DNA from: Fiminaster sp050874705
GTDB lineage: Bacteria; Bacillota_I; Bacilli_A; RFN20; CAG-826
Assembly (NCBI GenBank): GCA_050874705.1
Contig: JBNMLE010000013.1
Location: forward strand, 1-28,498
Length of the DNA: 28,498 nt
Direction of reading: 5' to 3'
Shown: positions 8,762 through 16,822 of the stretch, in pieces
Numbering within the stretch: the stretch's first letter is position 1
Layout of the letters: each line of letters begins with the position of its first letter
Notes under the pieces: generated by a model
What the model saw: the letters and a program-made list of their open reading frames with translations, nothing else
Databases searched by the model: none
What the model was told of the DNA's origin: nothing
Position numbers and translations under genes: made by a program

Positions 8762-9682
8762 TTAACCTTTTAATGAACCAACCACTACACCTTTGGTAAG
8801 TGTCTTAAAGATGAGTGGATATAATACAAATATTGGAATTACTGAAACAACAATTGCAGCGAATGAAACTGTTTCAGGTGCAATTGAGCTCAACAATTCT
8901 TGTGGAAGTCCAACGCCTGCTGGAGGCATTGAAGATTCCTTAATTACTTTCATTAAATAATATTGAAGCGTCCATAAATTCTCATTTGATGTGTAAATCA
9001 TCGTATCAAAGAACGAATTCCAATGTCCTACTGCAATCCAAAGACCAACTGTTGAAATTACAGGCATAGATAAAGGCATAATAATCTTAAAGAATATTGT
9101 GAATTCACTTGCACCATCCATTTCAGCAGATTCGTGAATTTCTTCCGGTATTGATTTAAAGAAATTGCAGAAAACAAGCATATTATAGACGCTAAATAAT
9201 CCAGGAATAATATAAACCCAGAATGAATCAAAAAGTTCCAATTGTAAAATTACCCAGAAATATGGAATAAGACCGCCACTAAAAAACATTGTGAAGACAA
9301 AAAATCTATAAAAATGGCTTCTAGCAATAAGATTTTTTCTACTCATCGCATATGCAACTATTGCGGTAAATACAATACCAAGGACAGTTCCTAAAACTGT
9401 TCTTGCGATTGTAATTCCATAAGATTTCCAAAGACGCACATCGAATAAAACTACTCGATAATTTTCAAATGACCATTGTCTTGGCCAGAAATAAATGCCA
9501 CCGTTGACATAATCTTGTCCATTGTTAAATGAGCCAGCTAAAACATAAATTAATGGATAAACACTTAATAAAGCAAACAAGATTAAAAATGTTGCATTAA
9601 GATAATCGAACCAATTCTTTTTTTGTTTTCGACCTGTAGAGCCGACCATTAATGGTTTTTTATAATGCTTCTTAATTACCAT
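8762..9682 (-). CDS. Sugar ABC transporter permease, LplC/YtcP type
   Basis: A carbohydrate-type (CUT1-like) inner-membrane permease of about 306 residues with six predicted membrane segments and the EAA loop EEIHESAEMDGASEF(TIFFKIIMPLS) that docks on the ATPase. The end LTKGVVVGSLKG is typical of LplC/YtcP proteins. I start it at the ATG at 9680-9682: a GGAAACGGAG ribosome site lies about 9 nt upstream and the start is 1 bp from the stop of the preceding permease. An in-frame upstream ATG at 9721 would add 13 residues overlapping that gene and is less likely. It works with the permease at 9684-10661, the binding protein at 6971-8740 and the ATPase at 11676-13574. Confidence 0.9.
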   Translation of the reverse strand: MVIKKHYKKPLMVGSTGRKQKKNWFDYLNATFLILFALLSVYPLIYVLAGSFNNGQDYVNGGIYFWPRQWSFENYRVVLFDVRLWKSYGITIARTVLGTVLGIVFTAIVAYAMSRKNLIARSHFYRFFVFTMFFSGGLIPYFWVILQLELFDSFWVYIIPGLFSVYNMLVFCNFFKSIPEEIHESAEMDGASEFTIFFKIIMPLSMPVISTVGLWIAVGHWNSFFDTMIYTSNENLWTLQYYLMKVIKESSMPPAGVGLPQELLSSIAPETVSFAAIVVSVIPIFVLYPLIFKTLTKGVVVGSLKG

Positions 9683-9683
9683 A

Positions 9684-10661
9684 TTAGACAACTCCGTTTC
9701 CTGTAATCTTTTTGCATACAAGATTACCTAAACCAAGCAAAATAATTGAAACAACGCTTTTGAATAGTCCAACCGCAGTTGAATATGAATAACGTTGACT
9801 TACAACGCCATATTTGTAAACAAATGTATCAAGAACTTCACTTGTTGATGTGTTAATTGCGTTTTGGAAAACCCAAATATGATCGAAACCATTATTCAAA
9901 ATTCCAGAAAGCGACAAGATAAAGAATAAAACAATTGTTGGGGCAATACTTGGAATAGTGATATGAATGATTCTATGCCATCTATTCGCACCATCCATTT
10001 TCCCAGCTTCATAAAGTTGAGGATCAATGCCACTTATCGCAGCAATATAAATAATTGAACCTCATCCTAATCCCTTTAATAAAGATGTAATAATGATTGT
10101 AGGCCAAAAGAATTGAGCTTCTCCAAATTGAACAGGATCAGTGACAAGATGTGTCGCTAAAAGTATTTGATTTATAATTCCTTCAGAATTAATGAGCGCT
10201 AAAATGATGCCTCCGTATGTAATCCAAGACAAGAAATAAGGAAAATATGTAATTGTTTGAATTACTTTTTTAATTTTCTTCATTGGAAGTTCACTTAACA
10301 AAATTGCAAAAATGATAGGAGCAGGAAAATTAATGCATAATTGAAGCGTATTTAATCCCAATGTATTTAACATAACATGTGCAAATTCTGGATCTTCAAA
10401 GAATTCTTTGAAATTATTAAAACCAGCCCAATCGCTAGAAAACATTGCTTCAAGAATATCTAGTTGATAATCGCCGTCTTTAAATGCAAGAATAATACCA
10501 AACATTGGTAGGTACGCAAAAATTGCGATAAAAACAACGCCAAGTAAAACCATTAATAAAAGCTCAATATTGCTTCTTGTCCATCGCTTTTGTTTTCTTC
10601 GTGTGGCAAGAAGAGAAATATTACTATCACCATTATCTCGCTTTTTGAAAATGCTAATCAT
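9684..10661 (-). pseudogene. Sugar ABC transporter permease, LplB type, interrupted by in-frame TGA
   Basis: Reading through one stop gives a normal 325-codon LplB/YtcP-partner permease: basic N-terminus, first membrane segment near 35-55, and the EAA loop YEAGKMDGANRWHRIIHITI in the C-terminal half. Codon 200 (10062-10064) is TGA in the context KGLG-stop-GSIIYIAAISG. Relatives have Trp here (GWGSIIYIA), so a single G-to-A change at 10062 explains it. The frame is otherwise intact on both sides. Either this strain lost the permease, the base is a consensus error, or there is readthrough. The first permease is essential for a two-permease importer, so a true null would disable the system. The ATG overlaps the lacI-type gene end by 8 bp and has an AGAGGT ribosome site. 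Confidence 0.85.
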
Positions 10662-11679
10662 TTTTCTTACCTCTTACACTGTTGCGAATAACAAGAGATG
10701 GTTTGATAATATGCGTTCCAACTCTATTTGTTTTATTGATAATCATTTCGCTTAAAATTGAAATCATTTCATCAAGATTAGGTCTAATGGAAGTTAATTG
10801 AGGTGTTATTAAACTAGAAAAATATAAATCATCACATCCAACAACAGCTTTGTCATTTGGAATGGAAATATTATGCTCTCCGAAAACTTGATAAACACCA
10901 TAAGCCATTAAGTCGTTAAATGCAAAGACGGCATCAAAATCAATATTATCTTTAATTAATTCTTCTACGCATCGAACACCGCTTTCGTTTGAATAAGATC
11001 CTTCTTTTACTAGAGATTCATCAAAATCAATATTGAATTCATTTAACGCATCTTTATATCCTTTCAAACGATCGATAGAAGATGAAACATTACTTGGTCC
11101 TGTAATACAAGCAATTCTTCTATAACCTTGTTCTAAGAGATATGTTGTAGCTATTTTAGCGCCATAAATGTCATCGTTTGCGATTTCAAAATGTTTATTG
11201 AAATTAGTGCGACGATCTAATACAGCAAAAGGTAAGCCACATTCTTTCAATACTTTTTCTAATTGGGCTTGATTTTTATTATTTTTTAATGAATCAGCGC
11301 AAGGAATTATAATAAGAAAATCAACTCTTCTAGATGCAAATTCTTGAATGTATTTGATTTCCTTTTCAAGGGTATATGCGCTATTCCCGATTAAAAGGGT
11401 AATATTTTCTTCATTTAATTTGTCTTCAAGCTTCTTAGCAATTGTAGAATAATAGCCGTTACAAATATCAGGACAAATAAAACCAACAGTATTTGATTTA
11501 TGTGTTCTTAAACTCCTGGCCATGTTATCTGGATGATATCCAAGTTCTTGAGCGACATCTAAAACTAGTTTTTTAGTTTCTGGCGATACTTTGTAGTCTT
11601 TTCCATTGAATATAAAAGATACACTTGTTACAGAAACATTTGCTTTTGTTGCTACATCTTTAATAGTAACTTTTTTCAT
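10654..11679 (-). CDS. LacI-family transcriptional regulator
   Basis: A 341-residue LacI/GalR regulator. Residues 3-50 form the helix-turn-helix (VTIKDVATKANVSVTSVSF) and 50-60 the hinge (DNMARSLRTHK) that inserts in the minor groove at a central CG. The rest is a periplasmic-binding-like sensor domain (TVGFICPDICNGYYSTIAKKLED; FAFNDLMAYGVYQVF; VVGCDDLYFSSLITPQLTSIRP). The ATG overlaps the TGA of the ABC ATPase (ATGA), so both are translated together, and the gene is followed at once by the permease genes. A 14-bp palindrome with a CG centre sits just upstream of the ATPase gene, the expected operator for autoregulation. The effector is probably the imported compound or a product of it (inference). 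Confidence 0.93.
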   Translation of the reverse strand: MKKVTIKDVATKANVSVTSVSFIFNGKDYKVSPETKKLVLDVAQELGYHPDNMARSLRTHKSNTVGFICPDICNGYYSTIAKKLEDKLNEENITLLIGNSAYTLEKEIKYIQEFASRRVDFLIIIPCADSLKNNKNQAQLEKVLKECGLPFAVLDRRTNFNKHFEIANDDIYGAKIATTYLLEQGYRRIACITGPSNVSSSIDRLKGYKDALNEFNIDFDESLVKEGSYSNESGVRCVEELIKDNIDFDAVFAFNDLMAYGVYQVFGEHNISIPNDKAVVGCDDLYFSSLITPQLTSIRPNLDEMISILSEMIINKTNRVGTHIIKPSLVIRNSVRGKKND

Positions 11680-13574
11680 ATTAATGTAACCTCAAAATTT
11701 TTATCAAAAACTCCGATATCATCACTATTAATTGATAAATTAACTTCATCGCCAACATTTAATAGATCAGAGCTGTTTTCAACTAAAATTAAGTTATTAT
11801 TTACATTTACTTCATAATAAGTTGATTCGTCATATTTATAAATATTTGAGATACAACCTTTTATACCATTTTCAACAAATTTTATTTTGTTTGCAGGTAA
11901 AGAAAATCTTATATCGTGCAAAGCAAATTGTTTTCCTAATAAAGCATATATTTTTTTGATTGTTTCTTCATTAACATCTAATCTATTTCCTTCGATTTCA
12001 TAATCGAAAACGTTGGATTTTTTCTCTTTAATTAAATAATACCCATTCTTATTTTTTCTATTTGTTTGAACATGCATGATTTTTTTAACAGGAACAAGTT
12101 TGCCATCGATGTAGGAATGTGAATTAAATTTATCAACTATACAATTAAAGTTTTGATAAAAAGCAACATTTCTTAAATCGATATCAAAATTAATCAATTC
12201 AGCATTAATATTTTTATCACTTTGTAAAAACAAAAAACTATTATTGGCATTGATTGTATAAAGATATTTGTTATCGATGTATTCTTTTTTTACTATCTTA
12301 CCACTAAAAGTGGTTCCTTCTTTAACTGCATCAGTATATATAAATGTTTGATATGTTCCTTTTGATAATTTATTAATTAAAGCATTAGGAATGTTAATTA
12401 ATTTTCCAAAAATTGAAAGTTTGCCATTATCAACAACACTATTCACAGTCACCTTTGTCGGAATTCTAGGAAGAAGGGTTTCTTCGCTGTCTTTTGAAAA
12501 TAAATGAATCTTTTTAAAATCCACTCCTACATAAATTGTGTCGCCAATAGAAAGGAAATCATTTCTAAAACAACGAATGATGATTTTTTGTTGTCCGTTT
12601 TGAACAAAACCTTCGATATTCATCTCGTTTCCGAGAGATTCGATGTTAGAAATTTTAAGCAAGAAAGAATTTTTTTCACCTTTATTTACGATTTTGAAAT
12701 GTTCTGGTCTAATGCCCAAAACAATATCTTCATTTTTATAGGCGTGATATAAGTCAAGTTTTGAAAGCTCTTCTTTTTTTGCTAATAATTGAACATTGTT
12801 AAATTGAACAGAAAGAAAAGCATCATTACACGAAAGATTTGCATCTATAAAATTCATTTGAGGCGTTCCTATAAATCCTGCAACAAACAAATTCGATGGA
12901 AAGTCATATAAATTCATTGGGGTGTCAACTTGTTGAATAACACCTTTTTTCATAACAACAATTCTCGTTCCCATTGTCATAGCTTCTACTTGATCATGAG
13001 TAACATAAATAAATGTTGTTTTTAAAATATTGTGAAGTCTAGTGATTTCACTTCTCATGGATGAACGAAGTTTCGCATCAAGGTTTGATAATGGCTCGTC
13101 AAGCAAAAACACTTTTGGTTTTCTAACAATTGCGCGCCCTAAAGCAACACGTTGGCGTTGACCACCGCTCATAGCTTTCGGTTTTTTATCTAATTGGTCT
13201 TCAATATCAAGTATTTTCGCTGCTTGATGAACACGTATATCAATTTCTTCTTTTGGAACATGTCTAATTCTTAGTCCAAAAGCCATATTGTCATATACAG
13301 TCATGTGTGGGTATAGAGCATAATTTTGGAAAACCATAGCCATATCTCTATCTTTAGGTTCAAGAGAATTTGCTAAAACATTATCAATATAAAAATCTCC
13401 TGCTGTAATGTCTTCTAGTCCGGCAATCATACGTAAAGTTGTTGATTTTCCACATCCAGAAGGACCAACAAATACAATAAATTCATCATCTTTAATATCA
13501 AGATTAAAATCAGATACAGCTTTTGTGCCATTGTCGTAGATTTTATATAGGTGTTTTAGGGAGAGATTAGCCAT
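11676..13574 (-). CDS. Sugar ABC transporter ATP-binding protein (MsmK/UgpC type) with long C-terminal extension
   Basis: The first ~370 residues are a standard CUT1 ATPase: Walker A GPSGCGKST at 37-45, Q-loop near Gln83, signature MSGGQ at 135-139, Walker B VFLLDE at 155-160, switch His193, then a regulatory OB/TOBE region containing LGIRPEHFKI. Usual length is about 360-380; this protein has 632. The extra ~260 residues contain two more segments that resemble the TOBE layout, the last being DIRFSLPANKIKF, then GIKGCISNIYKYDE and LNVGDEVNLSINSDDIGVFD. So the regulatory domain seems duplicated or triplicated. It is the first gene of the operon, with a sigma-A promoter and TAAGGAA ribosome site, and ends in TGA overlapping the next ATG. 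Confidence 0.93.
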   Translation of the reverse strand: MANLSLKHLYKIYDNGTKAVSDFNLDIKDDEFIVFVGPSGCGKSTTLRMIAGLEDITAGDFYIDNVLANSLEPKDRDMAMVFQNYALYPHMTVYDNMAFGLRIRHVPKEEIDIRVHQAAKILDIEDQLDKKPKAMSGGQRQRVALGRAIVRKPKVFLLDEPLSNLDAKLRSSMRSEITRLHNILKTTFIYVTHDQVEAMTMGTRIVVMKKGVIQQVDTPMNLYDFPSNLFVAGFIGTPQMNFIDANLSCNDAFLSVQFNNVQLLAKKEELSKLDLYHAYKNEDIVLGIRPEHFKIVNKGEKNSFLLKISNIESLGNEMNIEGFVQNGQQKIIIRCFRNDFLSIGDTIYVGVDFKKIHLFSKDSEETLLPRIPTKVTVNSVVDNGKLSIFGKLINIPNALINKLSKGTYQTFIYTDAVKEGTTFSGKIVKKEYIDNKYLYTINANNSFLFLQSDKNINAELINFDIDLRNVAFYQNFNCIVDKFNSHSYIDGKLVPVKKIMHVQTNRKNKNGYYLIKEKKSNVFDYEIEGNRLDVNEETIKKIYALLGKQFALHDIRFSLPANKIKFVENGIKGCISNIYKYDESTYYEVNVNNNLILVENSSDLLNVGDEVNLSINSDDIGVFDKNFEVTLI

Positions 13575-13580
13575 ATTATT

Positions 13581-13587
13581 TTCCTTA
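13581..13587 (-). promoter_or_regulatory. Ribosome binding site of the uptake operon
   Basis: TAAGGAA on the minus strand, 6 nt from the ATG of the ABC ATPase gene. It fixes the ATG at 13572-13574 as the start. Confidence 0.7.
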
Positions 13588-13588
13588 T

Positions 13589-13602
13589 GTAAATCGTTTT
13601 AC
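13589..13602. promoter_or_regulatory. LacI-type operator
   Basis: GTAAATCGTTTTAC is a 14-bp palindrome with a central CG, symmetric except one position in each half. That is the layout of LacI-family operators. It lies between the -10 box and the ribosome site of the first operon gene, so a bound repressor would block transcription. The lacI-type gene at 10654-11679 is the obvious partner (inference). Confidence 0.72.
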
Positions 13603-13609
13603 TAAATCT

Positions 13610-13638
13610 AGTATAAACATTTGATTAATAAATGACAA
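13610..13638 (-). promoter_or_regulatory. Sigma-A promoter of the uptake operon
   Basis: On the minus strand a -35 box TTGTCA (13633-13638) and a -10 box TATACT (13610-13615) are separated by exactly 17 bp. It would drive the ABC ATPase gene and the whole downstream operon. Confidence 0.82.
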
Positions 13639-13646
13639 GATTTTTT

Positions 13647-13660
13647 TGAAAACGCTTTCT
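13647..13660. promoter_or_regulatory. cre-like site (CcpA)
   Basis: TGAAAACGCTTTCT matches the catabolite-responsive element consensus TGWAANCGNTNWCA at all but the last base. It lies 8 bp upstream of the -35 box, a position where CcpA may activate or interfere. Fits a sugar-related operon; no ccpA gene is in the window. Confidence 0.6.
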
Positions 13661-13744
13661 TAAAGAAAAGAAAAAGAGAGAGAAACTAATAATATTTAAA
13701 ATAATTTTTTAATACTTTTTATTTAATAAAATAACAAATTATAC

Positions 13745-13756
13745 GATAATAGATTT
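13745..13756 (+). promoter_or_regulatory. Possible leaderless promoter of the DUF5662 gene
   Basis: GATAAT (13745-13750) is followed after 6 nt by the ATG at 13757, with no Shine-Dalgarno sequence. Transcription would begin at or next to the start codon. The matching -35 region (TTTAAT at 13722-13727) is weak. Confidence 0.4.
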
Positions 13757-14362
13757 ATGTCTCATCCTTTTAAACATTTTGTTCTTATTACAAAACATAG
13801 ACATCGCGTCATAAAAAACGCATCCCATATGGGAATATTTTTTCACGCTTTAAAACATGATTTAACAAAATATGGTTTTACTGAATTTTTTACTTCTTCA
13901 AAATATTATATTGGCGATCATTCGCCTGTTTACGAAGAAAGATTATCAAATAACTACTTTTCAAAAATATGCCAACACCACACAAAAAGAAATAAACACC
14001 ACTGGGAATATTGGACAGACTTCTTTGGTGGAAGAATTTTGGCAAAAAGAATGCCTTGGAAATACGCTGTTGAGTATGTTTGTGATGTAATAAGCGCTTC
14101 TTATACATATAGTCCAAAAGAATTCAAAAAAGATAGCCCATATAATTATTTTATAAAAAAGAAAGACCACTACTTCATGAACGAAGGAACAAAAGCATTC
14201 ATCGAATATTGTTTAAAAGAATACGCTTTAAATGGTTGGAAAAATCTTAAAAAGAAAAACACTCAGAAAGTCTATAATGAAATTTCTAAGTGTTATAAAG
14301 ATGTAGATATAATTGAAACACCATTAATGTTTGGTGTTGATTTACCTAAGCTTAATAATTAA
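13757..14362 (+). CDS. DUF5662 family protein
   Basis: A 201-residue soluble protein of a family often mislabelled catalase in databases. The family pattern is visible: an N-terminal HFVLITKHRHRVIKNA, then HALKHDLTKYGFTEF (residues about 30-45), SKYYIGDHSP, the His-rich block HHTKRNKHHWEYW near 75-87, and MPWKYAVEYVCDVISAS. Conserved His and Asp residues suggest a metal site, but no reaction is known for the family. It is the only native plus-strand gene here. Its 3' end overlaps the convergent ABC permease gene by 11 bp, and that operon's likely terminator lies within its last 110 bp. No clear terminator of its own was found. Confidence 0.75.
   Translation: MSHPFKHFVLITKHRHRVIKNASHMGIFFHALKHDLTKYGFTEFFTSSKYYIGDHSPVYEERLSNNYFSKICQHHTKRNKHHWEYWTDFFGGRILAKRMPWKYAVEYVCDVISASYTYSPKEFKKDSPYNYFIKKKDHYFMNEGTKAFIEYCLKEYALNGWKNLKKKNTQKVYNEISKCYKDVDIIETPLMFGVDLPKLNN
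14251..14294 (-). terminator. Rho-independent terminator inside the DUF5662 gene
   Basis: Arms 14258-14269 and 14283-14294 form a 12-bp stem with one mismatch and a 13-nt loop. On the minus strand the stem is followed by TTTTTCTTTTT. It lies about 60 bp past the stop of the convergent ABC permease gene. Confidence 0.65.
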
Positions 14363-15560
14363 TTCCGCTAATTCCGCCTTGTTGCTCAATTATGTAAGAA
14401 ATAGCAACCATAATTGTTACAAGTAAAAAGATTCCATCATTTGTTATCATTGCTATTAAATCTTTTTTATCAAACGTCCATTTTTTATTATAAAGGGCTA
14501 AAACAAGATAATACATTCCTGCGTACGATATAGCGGAGAATATTGCAAATGGGATGGTTATAACTGAGAAAATACTTCCAGATATATTTGCCAAACACAC
14601 TTCATATATTCCAAGAACTAGCGCAGCCGCATGAACAATATATTTTGTGTACCAAGAATATCCTCCATGAATTGTGCGATAATCAGCGCTTCTTTCTTTA
14701 TGATATAAAACATGGAAAATAGATGCGATTCCAAGAAGTAAAACAAGAATAGAAGAAATAAACCACACGACTGCATATGTATCAGCAGTCATAACGTTAT
14801 TGGTTTGAAAGAAAATATTAAAATTGTTATTCGTTGAATGGAAATAGCCAACCATCCCTAAATAAATAGTAGGTATGAGAGGCATAAGTCCAAAATAAAT
14901 AGGATTAATTAGGAAAAAATAACTAGTTGCAACATCCACAAAAACATTAGCAAGAGTTCCAATTGCGGTCCCGAATAAAGATAGGACAATAAAACCACTT
15001 ATGTAGGTTATAAACAAATCTTTTATGTTATTAGCGAATGAACAAAGTAGACATCCTATCGTATAAATCGATCCAATAGACAACGCTAATAAAGGTAGCA
15101 AGAAATAAAATGACGAGTAGTATCTTTTAGTAATCTCTGCTCCATTTTTAATAGCTTCAGCATAATTAATTTCATAAGCAACTGCAAATAATGAAATACT
15201 AGAAAGATAAATAACAACAAAAATAGAAATAAGACCAATTAGACCGATTAGAAATTTAACTCTTCTAAAAAACTTTTTATCTACGCTGCTTTGATAGAAA
15301 ATATCTAAACCATTTTTAAAAAATCTATAATTATAAATGAAAATCGGATAAACAAGCGCCGCTATAGAAGGCACAAGTAAAAGCAAAACATACAAAATAG
15401 AAGGTTCAAGAATATAAGGAAAACCACTTCCACCAACACCAGGTAAAAAAGTATATTGAAGCGAATATTGCATTATACTGACTAAATATACGCCTGCAAA
15501 GATAATAAGTTGAGGTAAAAAGCGTTTTATTTCATAGATAATATATTTCTTTTTATTCAT
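14352..15560 (-). CDS. ABC-2-like transporter permease
   Basis: About 402 residues, strongly hydrophobic, with eight to ten membrane segments spread from residue 15 to the end and few charged loops. It has no recognisable solute-binding or EAA motif, as expected for an ABC-2-like exporter permease. I place the start at ATG 15558-15560 (MNKKKYIIYEIKRF), because a GAAGGAGGAAA ribosome site lies just upstream; a longer frame would begin 15 residues earlier inside the ATPase gene. The stop of the ATPase gene lies 1 bp away. Likely partner of the ATPase at 15562-16449; substrate unknown, possibly an antimicrobial peptide or lipid as in YtrABCDEF-like systems (inference). Confidence 0.8.
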   Translation of the reverse strand: MNKKKYIIYEIKRFLPQLIIFAGVYLVSIMQYSLQYTFLPGVGGSGFPYILEPSILYVLLLLVPSIAALVYPIFIYNYRFFKNGLDIFYQSSVDKKFFRRVKFLIGLIGLISIFVVIYLSSISLFAVAYEINYAEAIKNGAEITKRYYSSFYFLLPLLALSIGSIYTIGCLLCSFANNIKDLFITYISGFIVLSLFGTAIGTLANVFVDVATSYFFLINPIYFGLMPLIPTIYLGMVGYFHSTNNNFNIFFQTNNVMTADTYAVVWFISSILVLLLGIASIFHVLYHKERSADYRTIHGGYSWYTKYIVHAAALVLGIYEVCLANISGSIFSVITIPFAIFSAISYAGMYYLVLALYNKKWTFDKKDLIAMITNDGIFLLVTIMVAISYIIEQQGGISGINY

Positions 15561-15561
15561 A

Positions 15562-16449
15562 TTATTTTTCCTCCTTCTTTTGAGCGTATAGCATCTCAAT
15601 TGCAATTAATTCATTCGATGAAATAGGCACTGTTTCTAAAAGTGTTGGTTTATACATTTTGTTTAGTTTTTCTTCAATGTCATTATCTTTAACTAAAACA
15701 AGATGATAAATTGAACCAAATTTATTTAATTTAACAACTTTTAAGCCGTTTTCTAATAATGCGTTTTCATCAATGTCTCCAGTTGGAATAATTTGATATT
15801 TAACAAATGTTTCGCCAAGAACTTCTTCATCGCCTTCACTAGATAATTTACCTTTATAAAGAATTACATATTGGTCCACTAATTTTTCTAATGTAGCAAT
15901 ATTGTGTGAAGAAACAACTATAGTCATATCTTCACTTGCTCTTTTAATAATCATTTCTTTTATTTTTTCAATTGCGAGTGGATCTATTCCATCAAACGCT
16001 TCGTCAAGTAAAAGAATTTTTACATCCATCGATAATGCAATGGCGATAAAAAGTTGACGTAGCATTCCTTTTGAAAAGCCATCAACTCTTCTGTCGCTTG
16101 GAAGTGAAAAAGCGTTAATCATTTCATCAAATATGTCTTTCTTCATTTTGAAGAAAATATTGTAGTAATTAAAAACATCTTTTGGAAATGATCTTCTTGG
16201 GAAAATTGGTGTATCAGGAAGAAAGAATAAATTGTTTTTGTTTTCTAATGTATTATATGGCGTTCCATCAATTAATATTTCGCCACCGTTAATATCAAGA
16301 ATATCGGCAATGCATCTAAACAATGTTGATTTGCCTGCCCCATTATGTCCTACAAGGCCTGTAATACCTTTATCAAAAGTAACTGTTAAATTATCAATAG
16401 CGACTACATCAGAAAACTTTTTTACCAAATTCTTAATTTCAATTTTCAT
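15562..16449 (-). CDS. ABC transporter ATP-binding protein (GntR-controlled system)
   Basis: A 295-residue ATPase. Walker A GHNGAGKST is at 34-42, an atypical signature FSKGM at 125-129 (exporter-type SKGM rather than SGGQ), Walker B ILLLDE at 145-150, and the switch His is in VVSSHN. The last ~80 residues form an extra domain. The SKGM signature is typical of YtrB/BcrA-like exporters. Its start overlaps the GntR regulator gene by 11 bp and it runs into the permease gene, so regulator, ATPase and permease are one unit, the usual order for YtrA-type systems that respond to cell-envelope stress. Confidence 0.9.
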   Translation of the reverse strand: MKIEIKNLVKKFSDVVAIDNLTVTFDKGITGLVGHNGAGKSTLFRCIADILDINGGEILIDGTPYNTLENKNNLFFLPDTPIFPRRSFPKDVFNYYNIFFKMKKDIFDEMINAFSLPSDRRVDGFSKGMLRQLFIAIALSMDVKILLLDEAFDGIDPLAIEKIKEMIIKRASEDMTIVVSSHNIATLEKLVDQYVILYKGKLSSEGDEEVLGETFVKYQIIPTGDIDENALLENGLKVVKLNKFGSIYHLVLVKDNDIEEKLNKMYKPTLLETVPISSNELIAIEMLYAQKKEEK

Positions 16450-16777
16450 TTTTGTTCACCTTCCCTACCACATCTAAAATATCTTGTTTGCTATATCCGA
16501 GCAAAAGAAGTTTTTTTATTTCTTCTTCTAAATAATTCGTTTTCTCATCATTTGCTTTTTTAACAAAGAAGCCTTTTCTTTCAAATGAATAAATATATCC
16601 TTTGTCTAAAAGCTCTTTATATCCTTTAACGACTGTATTTGGATTAATACCAAAATTAACAGCAACATCGCGTACGCTTGGGAGAGGATCATTTTCTTTT
16701 AATCCTCCTTTTTCAATAAGGTCTTTAAAATAATTAAATACAAACAAGTATAAAGGTCCGTTAAAATCGTATATCAT
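16439..16777 (-). CDS. GntR-family regulator, YtrA subfamily
   Basis: A 112-residue protein: an N-terminal winged helix of GntR type (YNYFKDLIEKGGL-like helix, LPSVRDVAVNFGINPNTVVKGYKELLDKGYI, residues about 15-65), a wing ending FERKGFFVKK, and a short helical tail in place of a large effector domain. Short GntR proteins of about 110-130 residues are the YtrA subfamily, which represses the ABC exporter operon it belongs to. It is the first gene of its operon, with a strong promoter upstream and a very short leader without a Shine-Dalgarno site. Confidence 0.9.
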   Translation of the reverse strand: MIYDFNGPLYLFVFNYFKDLIEKGGLKENDPLPSVRDVAVNFGINPNTVVKGYKELLDKGYIYSFERKGFFVKKANDEKTNYLEEEIKKLLLLGYSKQDILDVVGKVNKNEN

Positions 16778-16792
16778 AACTGTATCATCTGT

Positions 16793-16821
16793 ATTATATC
16801 TTATGCTTTTTTGCTTGGCAA
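16793..16821 (-). promoter_or_regulatory. Sigma-A promoter of the GntR-ABC operon
   Basis: TTGCCA (16816-16821) and TATAAT (16793-16798) on the minus strand, 17 bp apart. Only 15 nt separate the -10 box from the ATG, so the leader is roughly 8-10 nt. ATACAG occurs twice, 3 bp apart, between the -10 box and the start, a possible operator for the GntR protein. Confidence 0.82.
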
Positions 16822-16822
16822 T

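Noticed and set aside
9683..9721. Longer start of the LplC-type permease at 9721
   Set aside because: It would overlap the previous gene by 38 bp and lacks a better ribosome site; the ATG at 9682 has GGAAACGGAG at proper spacing.
10062..10064. TGA read as Trp (genetic code 4 of Mollicutes)
   Set aside because: Many conserved Trp codons in this window are TGG, no other TGA falls inside an intact gene, and TGA ends the ABC ATPase gene in a normal ATGA overlap.
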